Shown piece after piece: positions 54,131-64,000 of a stretch of 64,000 bases of DNA. Origin of the DNA: Batillaria attramentaria (lineage: Eukaryota; Mollusca; Gastropoda; Batillariidae). The stretch spans positions 1,680,501-1,744,500 of the forward strand of contig JACVVK020000053.1 of assembly GCA_018292915.2 (NCBI GenBank), in the 5' to 3' direction. The position numbers and the translations under genes are program-made. The notes beneath the pieces are model-generated. The model was not told the origin of the DNA, did no database searches, and saw nothing but the letters and a program-made list of their open reading frames with translations. Position 1 is the stretch's first letter. Every line of letters begins with the position of its first letter.

Positions 54131-57100
54131 ATGGCGATGCTGAATTCTGTCAAATTTTGTACTTTCAATGCAAATGGTTTAGGCCAGTATAAAAAAAGAA
54201 AGGATGTATTTGATTTTCTAAGACAACAAAAAGCAAGCATATATTTTATACAGGAGACGCACATTAAGTCAGAAGATGAACATGTTGTTAGAGCTTTATG
54301 GGGTTTTGAATGCATTGTAAATGGTGACAACACTAATAGTAAGGGTGTTGCGATTTTATTTAATAACAACTTTGAATACAAAGTACATAATGTTATCAAA
54401 GGTGAGGGTGGAACATACATAGTAGTTGATATTGAAATTGCTGGAAGGCGTTTCTCACTTGCAAATATCTATGGCCCTAGCAATGCTGATGTGCCCTTAT
54501 TCTTTGAACAACTTTCTGATGTGATAGATAGACTTGATAATGAATATATACTTATAGGTGGTGATTGGAATGTTGTTGTTGATGTATGTAAAGACACATT
54601 TAGATATAGAAATATTAATCGTCCACGTGCGATGAAAAAAATTCATGATATTATGCAACTGTATGACCTGGTTGATGTTTGGAGACAGGTGAACCCTAAA
54701 AAAAGACAATACACATGGCGACGATTTAATACAATGCAACAAGGGCGTCTAGACTATTTTCTTGTATCAGAATCTTTATTGACTGATCTGAATTGTGCAA
54801 AGATTGAACCTGGCTATCGGTCAGACCATGCATTAGTATCTGTTGAGTTTGGCATGAAAAGGCAAAGAAGGAAAACATACTGGAAATTTAATAACTCTCT
54901 TTTAAAAGATAAAAAATATTGTGATTTAGTAAAGAAAGTTATATTGGACTTAAAAAAACAGTATGGCATTAAGGTGTATGACTTTAACAACATTGACAGT
55001 ATTAGTAATAAGGATATACAGTTTGTCATTGATGATCAGTTATTCCTTGAGATGATTTTACTAGAGGTGAGAGGCCACACTATATCCTATGCATGCCATA
55101 AAAGGAAGGAAGAAGCCATTTTGGAGGAAACACTTAAGAGAGACATCTCTTATTTAGAGCATAATTTGTGTGATAGTAATTTACAACTGCTAGAAAATAA
55201 AAAAGCTGAGCTTGTTGATATTAGGAAGAAACAAACTGGAGGCATGATTATAAGGTCTCGGGCCAGATGGATACAAGATGGAGAAAAAACCACAAAATAC
55301 TTCTGTAGCTTAGAGAAGAGACACTTTGTTCAAAAGTCAATGTACCTTTTGGAGACTGGTAATGGAAATGTGATTCATGACTCAAGTGAGATTATCAAAG
55401 AAACTCAGACATTTTATAAACAGCTTTATGCCTCGAGAGAGTCTACAGTTAGTGATGTTGACCTGTCTAGTACAGTTAAAACTCCTTCTCTAACGGAGGA
55501 GCAGAGAAATTCTATTGAAGGAACAATCAGAGAAGACGAAGCCTTACATGCTCTAAAAAAAATGAAAAATAATAAAAGTCCTGGTTCTGATGGTTTCAGT
55601 GCAGAGTTTTTCAAATTCTTTTGGACTGACATTGGTTCGTTTGTCGTCAGATCTATTAACCATGGTTTTAGTACTGGACAGATGTCTGTCACACAACGGC
55701 AGGGAATCATAACATGTATTCCAAAGGAGGGTAAATGTAGGAAACAGCTTAAAAACTGGAGACCGATTACACTGCTGAACACTGTTTATAAAATTGCCTC
55801 TTCCTGTATAGCTACACGTTTTAAGTGTGTTCTGCCGAGTATCATTCATGAAGACCAAAAAGGATTTCTTAAAGGCAGATATATTGGTGAGAACATAAGG
55901 TTGCTGTATGATGTACTTACTTATACACACATTAATAAGGTTCCTGGACTGCTTTTATTAGTTGATTTTGAAAAAGCGTTCGACAGCGTTGCATGGTCTT
56001 TTATTGAAAAATGTCTTGACCTCTTTAAGTTTGGATCTGACATGAAAAAATGGATCAAAACATTTTATACCAATATTACTGCATGTGTGTCTGTGAATGG
56101 GATGTATTCTGAATGGTTCGAGATAGAGAGGGGCTGTAGACAGGGCGATCCCTGCTCGGCCTACATATACCTCATATGCGCAGAGATCTTGTCGTCGATA
56201 ATTCGTCAAAATAAAAATATTAAAGGTTTAACAATTAACAATTTGAATGTCCTTCTATCTCAGTTTGCTGATGATACGTCCCTATTCCTTGACGGCAGTG
56301 AGAAATCATTTGTAGAGAGTATAAACAGTCTTCAATATTTTGCATCTATTTCTGGTCTAAAAATTAATCTTGAAAAAACACAAGTAGTATGGATTGGTTC
56401 AAAGAAAAATTGTCAAACAAGATATATGCGGGATTCAAACTTTGTCTGGAATCCTGGCATTTTTAAAGTTCTAGGTATAAAGTTCACCACTGATGTTGAT
56501 CAGATAGGACCGATTAATTACGAAAATAAACTAGGTGAAATTAGTCGTATCCTCTCAACATGGTCTAAGAGGCAGCTCACTCCACTTGGAAAGATAACTG
56601 TTATAAAAACTTTGGCACTTTCCACAATTGTACATCTATTCAGTAACCTTCCCGACCCATCCCCACAGTTTATGTCAGACCTCAATAGAATGTTTTTCAA
56701 CTTTTTATGGGATGGAAAGAAGGGTAAGGTTAGTAAGCGTGTTGCATGCTGTATGTATGAAGACGGTGGTATACGAATGGTTGATGTAAACAGTTTTCTT
56801 GCTTCTCTGAAGCTTACTTGGTTGCGGCGTGTTTTTGGATGTGACTCTTCTACGACCAAGAGTATATTACTATCTCAGTGTCCAGAATTTGCTAACATTG
56901 CTTTGTACGGAGGTGAATATGCAAACATCCTCATGCAACATTGTAAAAACAGGTTTTGGGCTGATGTAGCTAAACATTTTAAAAACATTCATTATAAATG
57001 TCAGCCGGAGAACTATAGTGAATTTGCCTCAGAGAAATTGTTTTATAATATCAATATTATAAGAGAGCGAAGAACTGTACATATACAAGAGTGGATAGAT

Positions 57101-57934
57101 AATGGAATACTGACTGTTGGAGATTTGTTAGATCACACAGGAAGGTTCTTAACAATTGAAGATTTTTGTGTACGGTATCCAAATGTAGTGACAAATTTTC
57201 TTTTACACAGTGGAATTGTTAATGCTGTGAAAGCCTATAGAAAACGTATTGGTGCCGTTTTAGTTCAAGACTGTTCCTGTGCTATGTCACAGTGTAAAGT
57301 GTGGAAGCTCATTCACCACAGTGGTTCGAAAGCTATTTATTCAGCTCTAGTCAAGACTAAATGTAACCCACCATGTGTACATAAGTGGGAATTACAGTAT
57401 TCTGATCTGCCTCAGTGGAAGCTCATCTTTAGAAAACCATATAAAACTACAGTTGATTGTCAGCTTAGATGGTTTCAAGTCAGATTACTGCATCGTGTTT
57501 TACCAACAAAAAGATTTTTATTTCTTAGGAAAATTGTTGATTCTGCTTTATGTACATTTTGTCAACAAGAGGAAGAAACGTTAAGCCATTTATTCTGGAA
57601 CTGTTCTCATGTACATTTATTTTGGATCACAGTTCAGACTTGGCTGCGTGACAACTGTAATCACTGTGAATCTTTTGTACTCACGGAGTCTTTGGTGATA
57701 TTTGGAATGAAGCAAAATGTGAAAACAGACATAGTAATAGACCTTATTCTACTGTTAGCTAAGTTTCACATCTATAAATGTAGACTAGAAGAAAAACTGC
57801 CACAAATGAACATCTTTATTGCATCTGTCAGACAAAGATATGAAATTGAAAGATACAAACACATACTTTCTGGAAAGCTTGCTAAATTCAGTATTGACTG
57901 GTTCCCATACAAAAGATTGCTAAATGTACTATAA
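54131..57934 (+). CDS. LINE ORF2: endonuclease and reverse transcriptase
   Basis: 1267 residues, uninterrupted. Apurinic-like endonuclease at ~5-238 (NANG near 13, QETH 41-44, GGDWN near 146, SDHALVSVE near 232). Reverse transcriptase at ~490-770 with KEGKCRKQLKNWRPITLLN, GFLKGRYIGENI near 577, LVDFEKAFDSV near 615 and catalytic FADD near 712. The C-terminal zinc motif CTFCQQEEETLSHLFWNC is near 1140. It nicks the target and copies the RNA there (target-primed reverse transcription). Catalytic positions look intact, so with ORF1 this copy may be competent. Confidence 0.94.
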   Translation: MAMLNSVKFCTFNANGLGQYKKRKDVFDFLRQQKASIYFIQETHIKSEDEHVVRALWGFECIVNGDNTNSKGVAILFNNNFEYKVHNVIKGEGGTYIVVDIEIAGRRFSLANIYGPSNADVPLFFEQLSDVIDRLDNEYILIGGDWNVVVDVCKDTFRYRNINRPRAMKKIHDIMQLYDLVDVWRQVNPKKRQYTWRRFNTMQQGRLDYFLVSESLLTDLNCAKIEPGYRSDHALVSVEFGMKRQRRKTYWKFNNSLLKDKKYCDLVKKVILDLKKQYGIKVYDFNNIDSISNKDIQFVIDDQLFLEMILLEVRGHTISYACHKRKEEAILEETLKRDISYLEHNLCDSNLQLLENKKAELVDIRKKQTGGMIIRSRARWIQDGEKTTKYFCSLEKRHFVQKSMYLLETGNGNVIHDSSEIIKETQTFYKQLYASRESTVSDVDLSSTVKTPSLTEEQRNSIEGTIREDEALHALKKMKNNKSPGSDGFSAEFFKFFWTDIGSFVVRSINHGFSTGQMSVTQRQGIITCIPKEGKCRKQLKNWRPITLLNTVYKIASSCIATRFKCVLPSIIHEDQKGFLKGRYIGENIRLLYDVLTYTHINKVPGLLLLVDFEKAFDSVAWSFIEKCLDLFKFGSDMKKWIKTFYTNITACVSVNGMYSEWFEIERGCRQGDPCSAYIYLICAEILSSIIRQNKNIKGLTINNLNVLLSQFADDTSLFLDGSEKSFVESINSLQYFASISGLKINLEKTQVVWIGSKKNCQTRYMRDSNFVWNPGIFKVLGIKFTTDVDQIGPINYENKLGEISRILSTWSKRQLTPLGKITVIKTLALSTIVHLFSNLPDPSPQFMSDLNRMFFNFLWDGKKGKVSKRVACCMYEDGGIRMVDVNSFLASLKLTWLRRVFGCDSSTTKSILLSQCPEFANIALYGGEYANILMQHCKNRFWADVAKHFKNIHYKCQPENYSEFASEKLFYNINIIRERRTVHIQEWIDNGILTVGDLLDHTGRFLTIEDFCVRYPNVVTNFLLHSGIVNAVKAYRKRIGAVLVQDCSCAMSQCKVWKLIHHSGSKAIYSALVKTKCNPPCVHKWELQYSDLPQWKLIFRKPYKTTVDCQLRWFQVRLLHRVLPTKRFLFLRKIVDSALCTFCQQEEETLSHLFWNCSHVHLFWITVQTWLRDNCNHCESFVLTESLVIFGMKQNVKTDIVIDLILLLAKFHIYKCRLEEKLPQMNIFIASVRQRYEIERYKHILSGKLAKFSIDWFPYKRLLNVL

Positions 57935-58348
57935 AACTCGTATATATATCCCTGTTCAGTTACAGTTATATCCAGCTAATGTACCAGGGCAGTAGTTTTT
58001 TTTTTTTTTTGTTTGTTTGTTTGTTTGTTTGTTTGTTTGTTTGTTTTGTTTTTTTGACTCAGGTTCATGTATGCACCGGATACTTGGTTGTACTATATTG
58101 TTGGAGGGTGTGTGTGTGGGGGGGGGGAGGGGGGAGGGCCGAAGATGTCTGTTACCTTTGTGTGTGATTTGGGGGGGGGGGAGGGGGGGAGTTGTCTATA
58201 TTTATGTGCGTATGAACGTAATATCTGGGTTAGGGCTATTTGTACTGTTGGTCTGTAACTGTTACTGTTATGTAAATTTATATCCACTCTTTGTCTGTGT
58301 GTTCACGTATAGTGTGAAAAATAAGAAAAACAGAATAAAAAAATAAAA
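57935..58348 (+). other. LINE 3' UTR and tail
   Basis: Holds a T run, (GTTT)n at 58011-58046, G-rich runs near 58118 and 58170, and the terminal AATAAAAAAATAAAAA-type tail. Proline- and glycine-rich frames here are artefacts. Confidence 0.8.
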
Positions 58349-58363
58349 AAAAATACCGGAATG
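58349..58363 (+). repeat. Target-site duplication of LINE, right
   Basis: AAAAATACCGGAATG. Its first bases merge with the A-rich tail. Confidence 0.9.
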
Positions 58364-58715
58364 ATGAGTAATTTGAAGGAGTCTTTTCATAGATATTTGA
58401 CCTTATATGCAAACCACCTCTACCTCGGAAATATTTTTCTTACACAAAACCTGTCAGAGCTACAGAGCTGTGCTACGAAAACAGGCAGTATAATTGGATG
58501 ATCTTCCCAATTTCAGAAAATGAAGCCATTTGAACATTTTTTTCGAAAAAATTCGTAACATGACCGATTTATAAAAATCGGCGATAACTCTTCTGAAAAT
58601 ACGGCAGGCTAAAAATCGTGAAAGGTAGCTCTGGAGAAGGTGAATTCCCATTTTATCTCAAAGTAAAAAGGCCTCTAGCGAGGTGGTTTAGGAGATAGCC
58701 ATCATTACATCCGTC

Positions 58716-58781
<66 letters not shown>

Positions 58782-58897
58782 TCACAACTCCCGCCAAAAA
58801 GAACGCAGCAGCATAGTGTGCACGTCAAGTGTCTATGACGCAGATTTCGTTACGTCACTGTGTGCGCGAAAGTATGTATTGTGTGGAGAAACGTCAA
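58364..58897. repeat. RepA copy 3, 3' part
   Basis: Resumes ATGAGTAATTTGAAGGAGTC and runs through the hairpins and (AC)n (58718-58778) to ...GAGAAACGTCA. The last ~80 bases of RepA, including the terminal palindrome, are missing. It is joined to copy 4. Confidence 0.85.
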
Positions 58898-59179
58898 CAA
58901 TAACAACAACTTGAAGACAAAATAAAATGAAGTTTGGAGAAACAACTTTGTAGGACGGGGCCGTTCCTCCTTGTTGTTATTGTTGCCGGTTCTCCCCTCT
59001 CCAAGTTCTACCAATGACACTAGATCCTCTACGACCTCGACCGATTAGTCACGTGACTGGGGGTGGGGCCGGGTGGGGGGAGAGAGAGAGAGACAGACAG
59101 AGACACAGAGAGAGAGAGAGAGTGAGTGGGTGGGTGTTTAGGAGTTTAACGTCCTTTTCCACCACGTAAGGGTGATATC

Positions 59180-59295
59180 AAAGACGGGGCAACGAGAAAA
59201 AGGCCAGCACAAATATTTGGCCCAAGCCGGGATTCGAACTCTCGACCCGAGCATTGAAAGTCCAACGCTCTACCATTCGGCCACCCTGGCTCCCC
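59180..59295 (-). repeat. tRNA-derived box in RepA copy 4
   Basis: A box and B box (GGATTCGAAC on +) as in the other copies. A few bases are missing next to the B box. Confidence 0.7.
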
Positions 59296-59454
59296 AGAGA
59301 GAGAGAGAGAGACGTCAGTTCCGTGAACTAAACATTTGACGCCAGCCTCAGGCAGGTCGTCATACAGAGAGAGAGAGATGACGTCAATTCCGCGAACTAA
59401 ACATTTTGACGTCAGCCTCTAGCACTGCGATCGTCTGAGGAAGCTTGTTTATGT

Positions 59455-59539
59455 AGACCTAGTCATGGTTTCCCCTCTCCTGTAATCGAGGGTCACCCAG
59501 GATGTGACTTCCCCGATCACTCATGGGTTACCCGGACTA
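59455..59539 (+). mobile_element. 85-bp insertion with 8-base duplication
   Basis: GTTTATGT flanks it exactly (59447-59454, 59540-59547), and the other RepA copies show the uninterrupted site. The right half matches the end of the dispersed repeat at 5640-5690 and 38333-38385. An 8-base duplication suggests a hAT-type miniature element. Confidence 0.6.
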
Positions 59540-60362
59540 GTTTATGTCTTGTGATTTCCCTGTTGGCTTTGTGGCTTCCCCGATTGAATTATTTTTCACA
59601 TGAAATCTGGAAGATCTAGAGGGCTGGTGAAATGTCGGAGGCGGTGACGATACTTGCTTATTTTGTCTGTGAACTAAGCGTTTGACGTCAGCTTCACACT
59701 GGTGGTATGACAGATGATGCTTGTGCATGTCTTGTGATTTCCCTGTTGCTTTTGTGACTTCCCTGGCTGAATTAATTTTTACATAAAATCTGGAAGATCT
59801 AGAGGGCTGGTGAAACATGGACTAGAATACCTTGGATTGTACTTATGAAATCGCAAATATGGAACTCTTTTGACCGGTGCTTCTCGCAGAAACTTGAAAA
59901 AGTTATGTTTATCTAAAAGTTCAGTTATTCTAAATGCCAAAGCTATAATGGTGCAGTAGTTCCTGTCATATGTGCAGTTGTCACACTAGACAAAAACGCC
60001 GGGATGATAAGTAATTTGCAGTAGTCTTTTCGTAGATATTTGATCTTATGTGCAAACCACCCCTACCTCGGAAATTTTTTTTTTTTTTTACACAAAACCA
60101 GTCAGAGCTACAGAGCTGTAGCACCAATACAGGCATGGTGGTTGGGTGAACTTCCAAAGTCTAGAAAATGAAGGAATTTGAACAACTTTTTCGAAAAAAT
60201 TCGTAACATGACCGATTTTTTAAAATCGGCGATAACTCTTCTGAAAATGCGGCAGGCTAAAAATCGTGAAAGGTAGCTCTGGAGAAGGTGAATTCCCATT
60301 TTATCTCAAAGTAAAAAGGCCTCCATCGAGGTGGTTTAGGAGATAGCCATCATTACATCCGT

Positions 60363-60402
<40 letters not shown>

Positions 60403-60620
60403 ACACACGTCTCACAACTCCCGCCAAAAAGAACGCAGCAGCATAGTGTGCACGTCAAGTGTCTATGACGCAGGTTTCGTTACGTCACTATGTGCGTGAA
60501 AGTATGTATTGTGTGGAGAAACGTCAAAGTCTTGTTTTGTATCACTGAAACTTGCTGCTGCGCGCAGCAAAATCTGCCCGTCTCATAAAGTTGTTTCTCT
60601 ATAGAGAAACAACTTAAAAA

Positions 60621-60767
60621 GACCTCAAGTGGTACGTGTGCATGCAGTGTAAACAAACAGTAAACACACGCAGCTGACGCAGATACAGCGTAATTTTTTT
60701 TCCCCTGACAACTTTACAAATCACGGTGACTTAAATTGTGCTAGCGTCTACCTGCATCTAAATTCAG

Positions 60768-60836
<69 letters not shown>

Positions 60837-61420
60837 AACAAAATCATCTGGCTGAACTTCATTCTAACCATTGTAAAACCATATCACAACATAGAATCTG
60901 CTGGATCGTCGGTCGCAGATATGATTAATGCTGAGTTAGCAGGAAGTATTCAGCGGATGCGTCCATCTTTGGATCTCTCGCACATTCGATCTTTCTGTGT
61001 TCCGTACTAGTTTTACTTGAACACATCGAACGAAATGCACTGCGTAGCCTACGTACAGCAGTGAAAGCCAAACTAGATCTTTCGTTCGTCCTCCGGAACT
61101 TTGAGAGTACTTATGTTTTTTATAGGCCTAAAACACATGCGGAATATATGGGGGGAGACCACCTGTCAGTCGCTGACATCTTCGTTTTTGTTTATTTTGT
61201 TAAAATGTTTTACGGCGGCTAGTGTAGGGTTGGGTCAAACAAACAGACTTTTTACAAGCATGCGGATTCTATACTAAATTTACGCCAGTCACACGTCGTG
61301 GATGCGGCGATTTTGGTTTTCACGTGTGATGCTATGTGTTATGTTTGGGAGAAAACATAATCTTGGCTCCAACTTCGATACCGATCTTGGCTCCAACTTC
61401 GATATCGTAGGCATACCTAC
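60621..61420. other. No gene recognised; (AC)n at 60771-60833
   Basis: A long (AC)n tract and otherwise unique DNA. It lies downstream of the THAP-type exon on the minus strand, so it would be its intron if a gene remains. Confidence 0.4.
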
Positions 61421-61546
61421 CTCTATTTTTCAAGGGGGAAATCTACAGAAAGGTTTTCCCGTTCCTGGTGTTCGCTTCTGACAGCAATTCGGCGCTGCAC
61501 ACCATTGCACGCCCGAATTTTTGCGTGGTTTCTGGCTTTCTGCCAT
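61421..61546 (-). pseudogene. THAP-type zinc finger first exon, copy 2
   Basis: Minus-strand ATG gives MAESQKPRKNSGVQWCAAPN then CCQKRTPGTGKPFCRFPP. The CAAPNC and FCRFP segments fit a THAP domain N-terminal half. A TGA interrupts the frame just after FPP. A good donor, AGAG|GTAGGT, ends the exon at 61421. The upstream region is shared with 50721-50804. The second half of the zinc site would be in a following exon, which I cannot locate. Confidence 0.55.
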
Positions 61547-61730
61547 ACTGCCATTACTGCGTAGATCTGCGGGATGCGCGCTAATGCGCGCAGACAACTC
61601 TTACGCGTTGTCCCTCAAAGGGAGGTAAGTGAACTATCTTTATGTTTCCAAGATCTTTGCATTATGCTTCTGAGTGTGAGTCAGTGGCAAAAACGAAACC
61701 CACTGAAATTCCCGCTTTCCACATGTCAAG

Positions 61731-62048
61731 TTGTAGAGATCGCGAAAAGATACTGCATTTCGATGCAAAATAATTTCTAGACCATCCCAGAACATGCTGG
61801 TGCAGTAACGTCAGTAGATTACGTCACCTTGGAAAGATATCGAACCTTCCAGTAAGTTGAGAAATGTTCTAGATCTGACCTGTTTAGTACGTAAGCAGCC
61901 CTGCACAGCGTTCTGGGTTCTTCTTCTTTCATGAATTTGTTCTCCGTGCATATTCTGTTCATAAAGTATTGGAGTTGTATTCTGTTGTATCCCGTGTCTT
62001 CTCTGCGATTGCACGAAGATGGCGACATAGTAGAAGTAAAATACACCA
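61731..62048 (+). repeat. Solo LTR of the gypsy 1 family
   Basis: TTGTAGAGATCGCGAAAAG through AAAATACACCA aligns along the whole gypsy 1 LTR with scattered substitutions and small indels. The TG start and CA end have decayed and no target duplication is evident. It is much older than gypsy 1 and probably formed by LTR-LTR recombination. Confidence 0.85.
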
Positions 62049-62399
62049 CGTCTCCAAACAGAGGAATTCGGAAAGAAAGTGGCGAGACACCCCCAAGAAA
62101 AAACAGCATCACGTCAATCAAACATGACGCACTTACTTTACGTCAGTGCGCGTGCGTCTCTTCTTCGATGTTTGTGAGGCGTGTGGCTTGTAGAGGAAAT
62201 GTGCTGTGAGTACAAATTTTCGGGTCAACTGACGATAACGGCTGCAGTGAATTTTTCTTTTTTTTTTTTTTTTTTTTTTGTATATTTTTTATGGCACCCC
62301 AGGCTCATTATCTATGTATAGTAGGAGCGATTTTGAGATCTAAAGTGTGTTCACCAGCACTTTCATCAGGTACGGCTTACGCCAAAAGTATAAAAGCGA

Positions 62400-62900
62400 C
62401 AACCTCCAAAATTCACTTAGTTAAGAGTCCGTATTCATGCTATCTATGTCCCAAAAATGGAGTGGTTTAGGTAAATATTACGCCTTTAAACGCCAAAAAG
62501 CCACTTTTTCTGAAAAGGGAGATAACTCGCAAATCATGTGTGCAATCGTACCTGGATCGGGCCTTCTATTCAACAATCGTGATTCATTAAGAAACCCCAA
62601 ATTTGAAATCGATCGGTTCAGTATTTTTGGAGAAATAGGCATCTGAACTGGGTTCACATGCAATGTCAACTCAGGCTCGGTTTACATGAAAACTATAAGA
62701 GCGACCATTTTCTAGTAGTGACTCTGTTCAGAGTCCGTATTCAAGCTATCTACTGCCCAAAAATTGAGTGATTTAAATAAATATTACGCCTGTACACGAA
62801 AGACAACCAACTTGTCTCAAAAGGGCGATAACTCCCAAATCACTTAAGCAATCATCACACGCTTGAATCGTACGTTTCCATGCCAAATCGATAAAGGAAA
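62400..62900 (+). repeat. Two diverged ~308-bp tandem units
   Basis: AGAGTCCGTATTCATGCTAT (near 62425) and AGAGTCCGTATTCAAGCTAT (near 62733) start similar stretches that continue through AAATATTACGCCT and GGGAGATAACTC / GGGCGATAACTC. Confidence 0.7.
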
Positions 62901-63730
62901 TAGGTGTGCATCATCGTTTGCCCATTTTTTTTTATTATTTTTTTTTAGTGATAGTGTGAAGGAGGTTTTTTTTTATTTTTTTTTTACTTTACTTGATTTC
63001 TACTATTGTGTATGTGTGTGCGCGTGTGTGTGTGTGTGTGCGTGTGTGTGTGCATCTTGCTGTGTTCGATTTCACATTGTTTGCTGTATGTTGTGCATAG
63101 GTACACTTGTGTGCGCATTCTGCTTTGTTCGATTTCATATTGTTTGTTGTATGTTGTGCATAGTTGCAAATGATTTTTTTTTTCTACTGTGGTTCTCTAC
63201 TGTATGGTCTGTATAAATGGAGTGTATGACTTTTTTTTTTTGTGCGATTCCATATTGTTTGTATGTTGTGCATAGATGCAAATGACTTTTTTTTTTTTTT
63301 TGTTCGAGCGTACGTTTCTTTAGTTGAAAAAGGTGTGCATCGTCCCCTGGCTGACTGTGTACTGTCTGTTGTATGTTCGGCATAGGTTTTCTGTGGCACA
63401 GGACGAGTGTGTGACTATGTATAGTGGTAGTATGAATTTTTTTTTTTTTTTTTTTTTTTTACCCACGTACAGGATGAGTGTTTACTATGGGGGTATGATC
63501 TGTATAATTGGAGGTTTTTTGTTTTTTGGTTTTTTTTTTTCCTTAGTGGATTTCATACCTATAAAGGAAATAGGTGTGCACCGTTCCTTGGCTGATCTTG
63601 TAAAAAAAAATTTTTTTTTTTTTAGTGTATTTGTCCTTGTAGGATTTTTTGTTGTATGTTCTGTATATATGCATTTATAATTATATGCAAATGACTTTTT
63701 TTTTCTTTTTTTTTTTTAATCTTCTACTGT

Positions 63731-63732
<2 letters not shown>
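62901..63732 (+). repeat. T-rich tandem repeat region
   Basis: Imperfect units with a T run of 8-20, then TGTTTGTTGTATGTTGTGCATAG-like and AATAGGTGTGCATCGT words, recurring from 62930 to about 63700. No gene. Confidence 0.7.
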
Positions 63733-63809
<77 letters not shown>

Positions 63810-63870
63810 ATGGTTAAATTTTGTTTGTGTGTGTGTGTGTGTGTGTGTGCGCGCACGCGCGCGCGCCTAT
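63733..63870 (+). repeat. (GT)n microsatellite
   Basis: A long GT tract, interrupted near 63808-63828, ending in GCGCGCACGCGCGCGC, which could adopt Z-DNA. Nothing else seen to the end of the window. Confidence 0.95.
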
Positions 63871-64000
63871 CAAATGTAGTTGTGAGCAAGTTGTATGTAA
63901 ATGTAAGAAGTCTGCTTTTTGTTTAATCTGGTTACTGTGTTCTGTATAGTTGTGATATATGCCTCAATGCTGGCTGAATGGATACTTATAAAGACATATG

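Larger units (their letters stand above)
51964..58348 (+). mobile_element. Full-length LINE (L1/Tx1-like)
   Basis: A ~6.4-kb element with 5' UTR starting at a G run (GGGGGGTGAGCTC), ORF1, ORF2 and an A-rich AATAAAA tail. The 15-base target duplication AAAAATACCGGAATG is at 51949-51963 and 58349-58363. The host RepA sequence is continuous across it when one copy is removed. Both frames are open. The same family has a decayed copy at 8800-23490. Confidence 0.95.
58905..60620. repeat. RepA copy 4
   Basis: Opens with an inverted piece of the RepA start (58916-58972, reverse complement of the GGAACGGCCCCG...TTTTGTC segment), then reads forward from TTGTTGTTATTGTTGCCGG. It contains the tRNA-like box, (GA)n, ~180-bp units, an 85-bp insertion (59455-59539), hairpins, (AC)n and the terminal palindrome at 60588-60615. 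More diverged than copies 1-3. Confidence 0.85.

Noticed and set aside
58017..58346. Frames across poly-T and poly-G runs in the LINE 3' UTR
   Set aside because: Low-complexity artefacts after the ORF2 stop.
63649..63926. Val-Cys repeat proteins
   Set aside because: Translation of the (GT)n microsatellite.

Overview
The window is eukaryotic and comes from a large, repeat-rich invertebrate genome. A mollusc or another lophotrochozoan is my best guess. The pointers are a C-type lectin/EGF/Ig-like membrane receptor, metazoan LINE, Ty3/gypsy and piggyBac elements, THAP-type exons, spliced genes and abundant (AC)n/(GT)n tracts. This is inference; there is no species-specific marker. Most of the 64 kb is transposons, many nested inside one another.

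Layout. 1-4770: a foldback structure of ~360-bp units arranged tail to tail. 5.4-8.6 kb: dispersed repeats, T-rich and microsatellite DNA, and a 950-bp retroelement with perfect target-site duplications (a second copy lies at 38.75 kb). 8.8-23.5 kb is a three-level nest. A decayed LINE (8800-10976 and 21618-23490) is split at a TTAA by a piggyBac element (10977-21617), and that element is split by a young Ty3/gypsy element (15169-20236). Besides its transposase (+ strand), the piggyBac element holds a convergent, four-exon minus-strand gene for a ~113-residue protein I cannot identify. The gypsy element landed inside its third exon.

24.3-34.9 kb: two copies of a dispersed repeat (called RepA here) that carries a tRNA-like box. 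The second copy is split by a second gypsy element (26271-33692), whose gag and pol are joined by a convincing -1 frameshift site. 35.8-38.2 kb: a single-exon minus-strand receptor gene (lectin, three EGF, Ig-like domains, membrane segment, glutamate-rich repeat tail). 40.5-44.0 kb: a decayed protein gene between short inverted repeats. 45.7-46.9 kb: three exons of an unidentified minus-strand gene with compatible splice phases.

49.1-50.7 kb: nested inverted and tandem duplications, followed by a broken THAP-type first exon (a second one lies at 61.5 kb). 51.0-60.6 kb: two more RepA copies, the first split by an apparently full-length LINE (51964-58348) with both frames open. 61.7-64 kb: a solo LTR, short tandem repeats and T-rich/(GT)n DNA.

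Most genes here serve element mobility. The host-gene candidates are the receptor at 35.8 kb, the small spliced gene at 45.7 kb and the THAP exon fragments.
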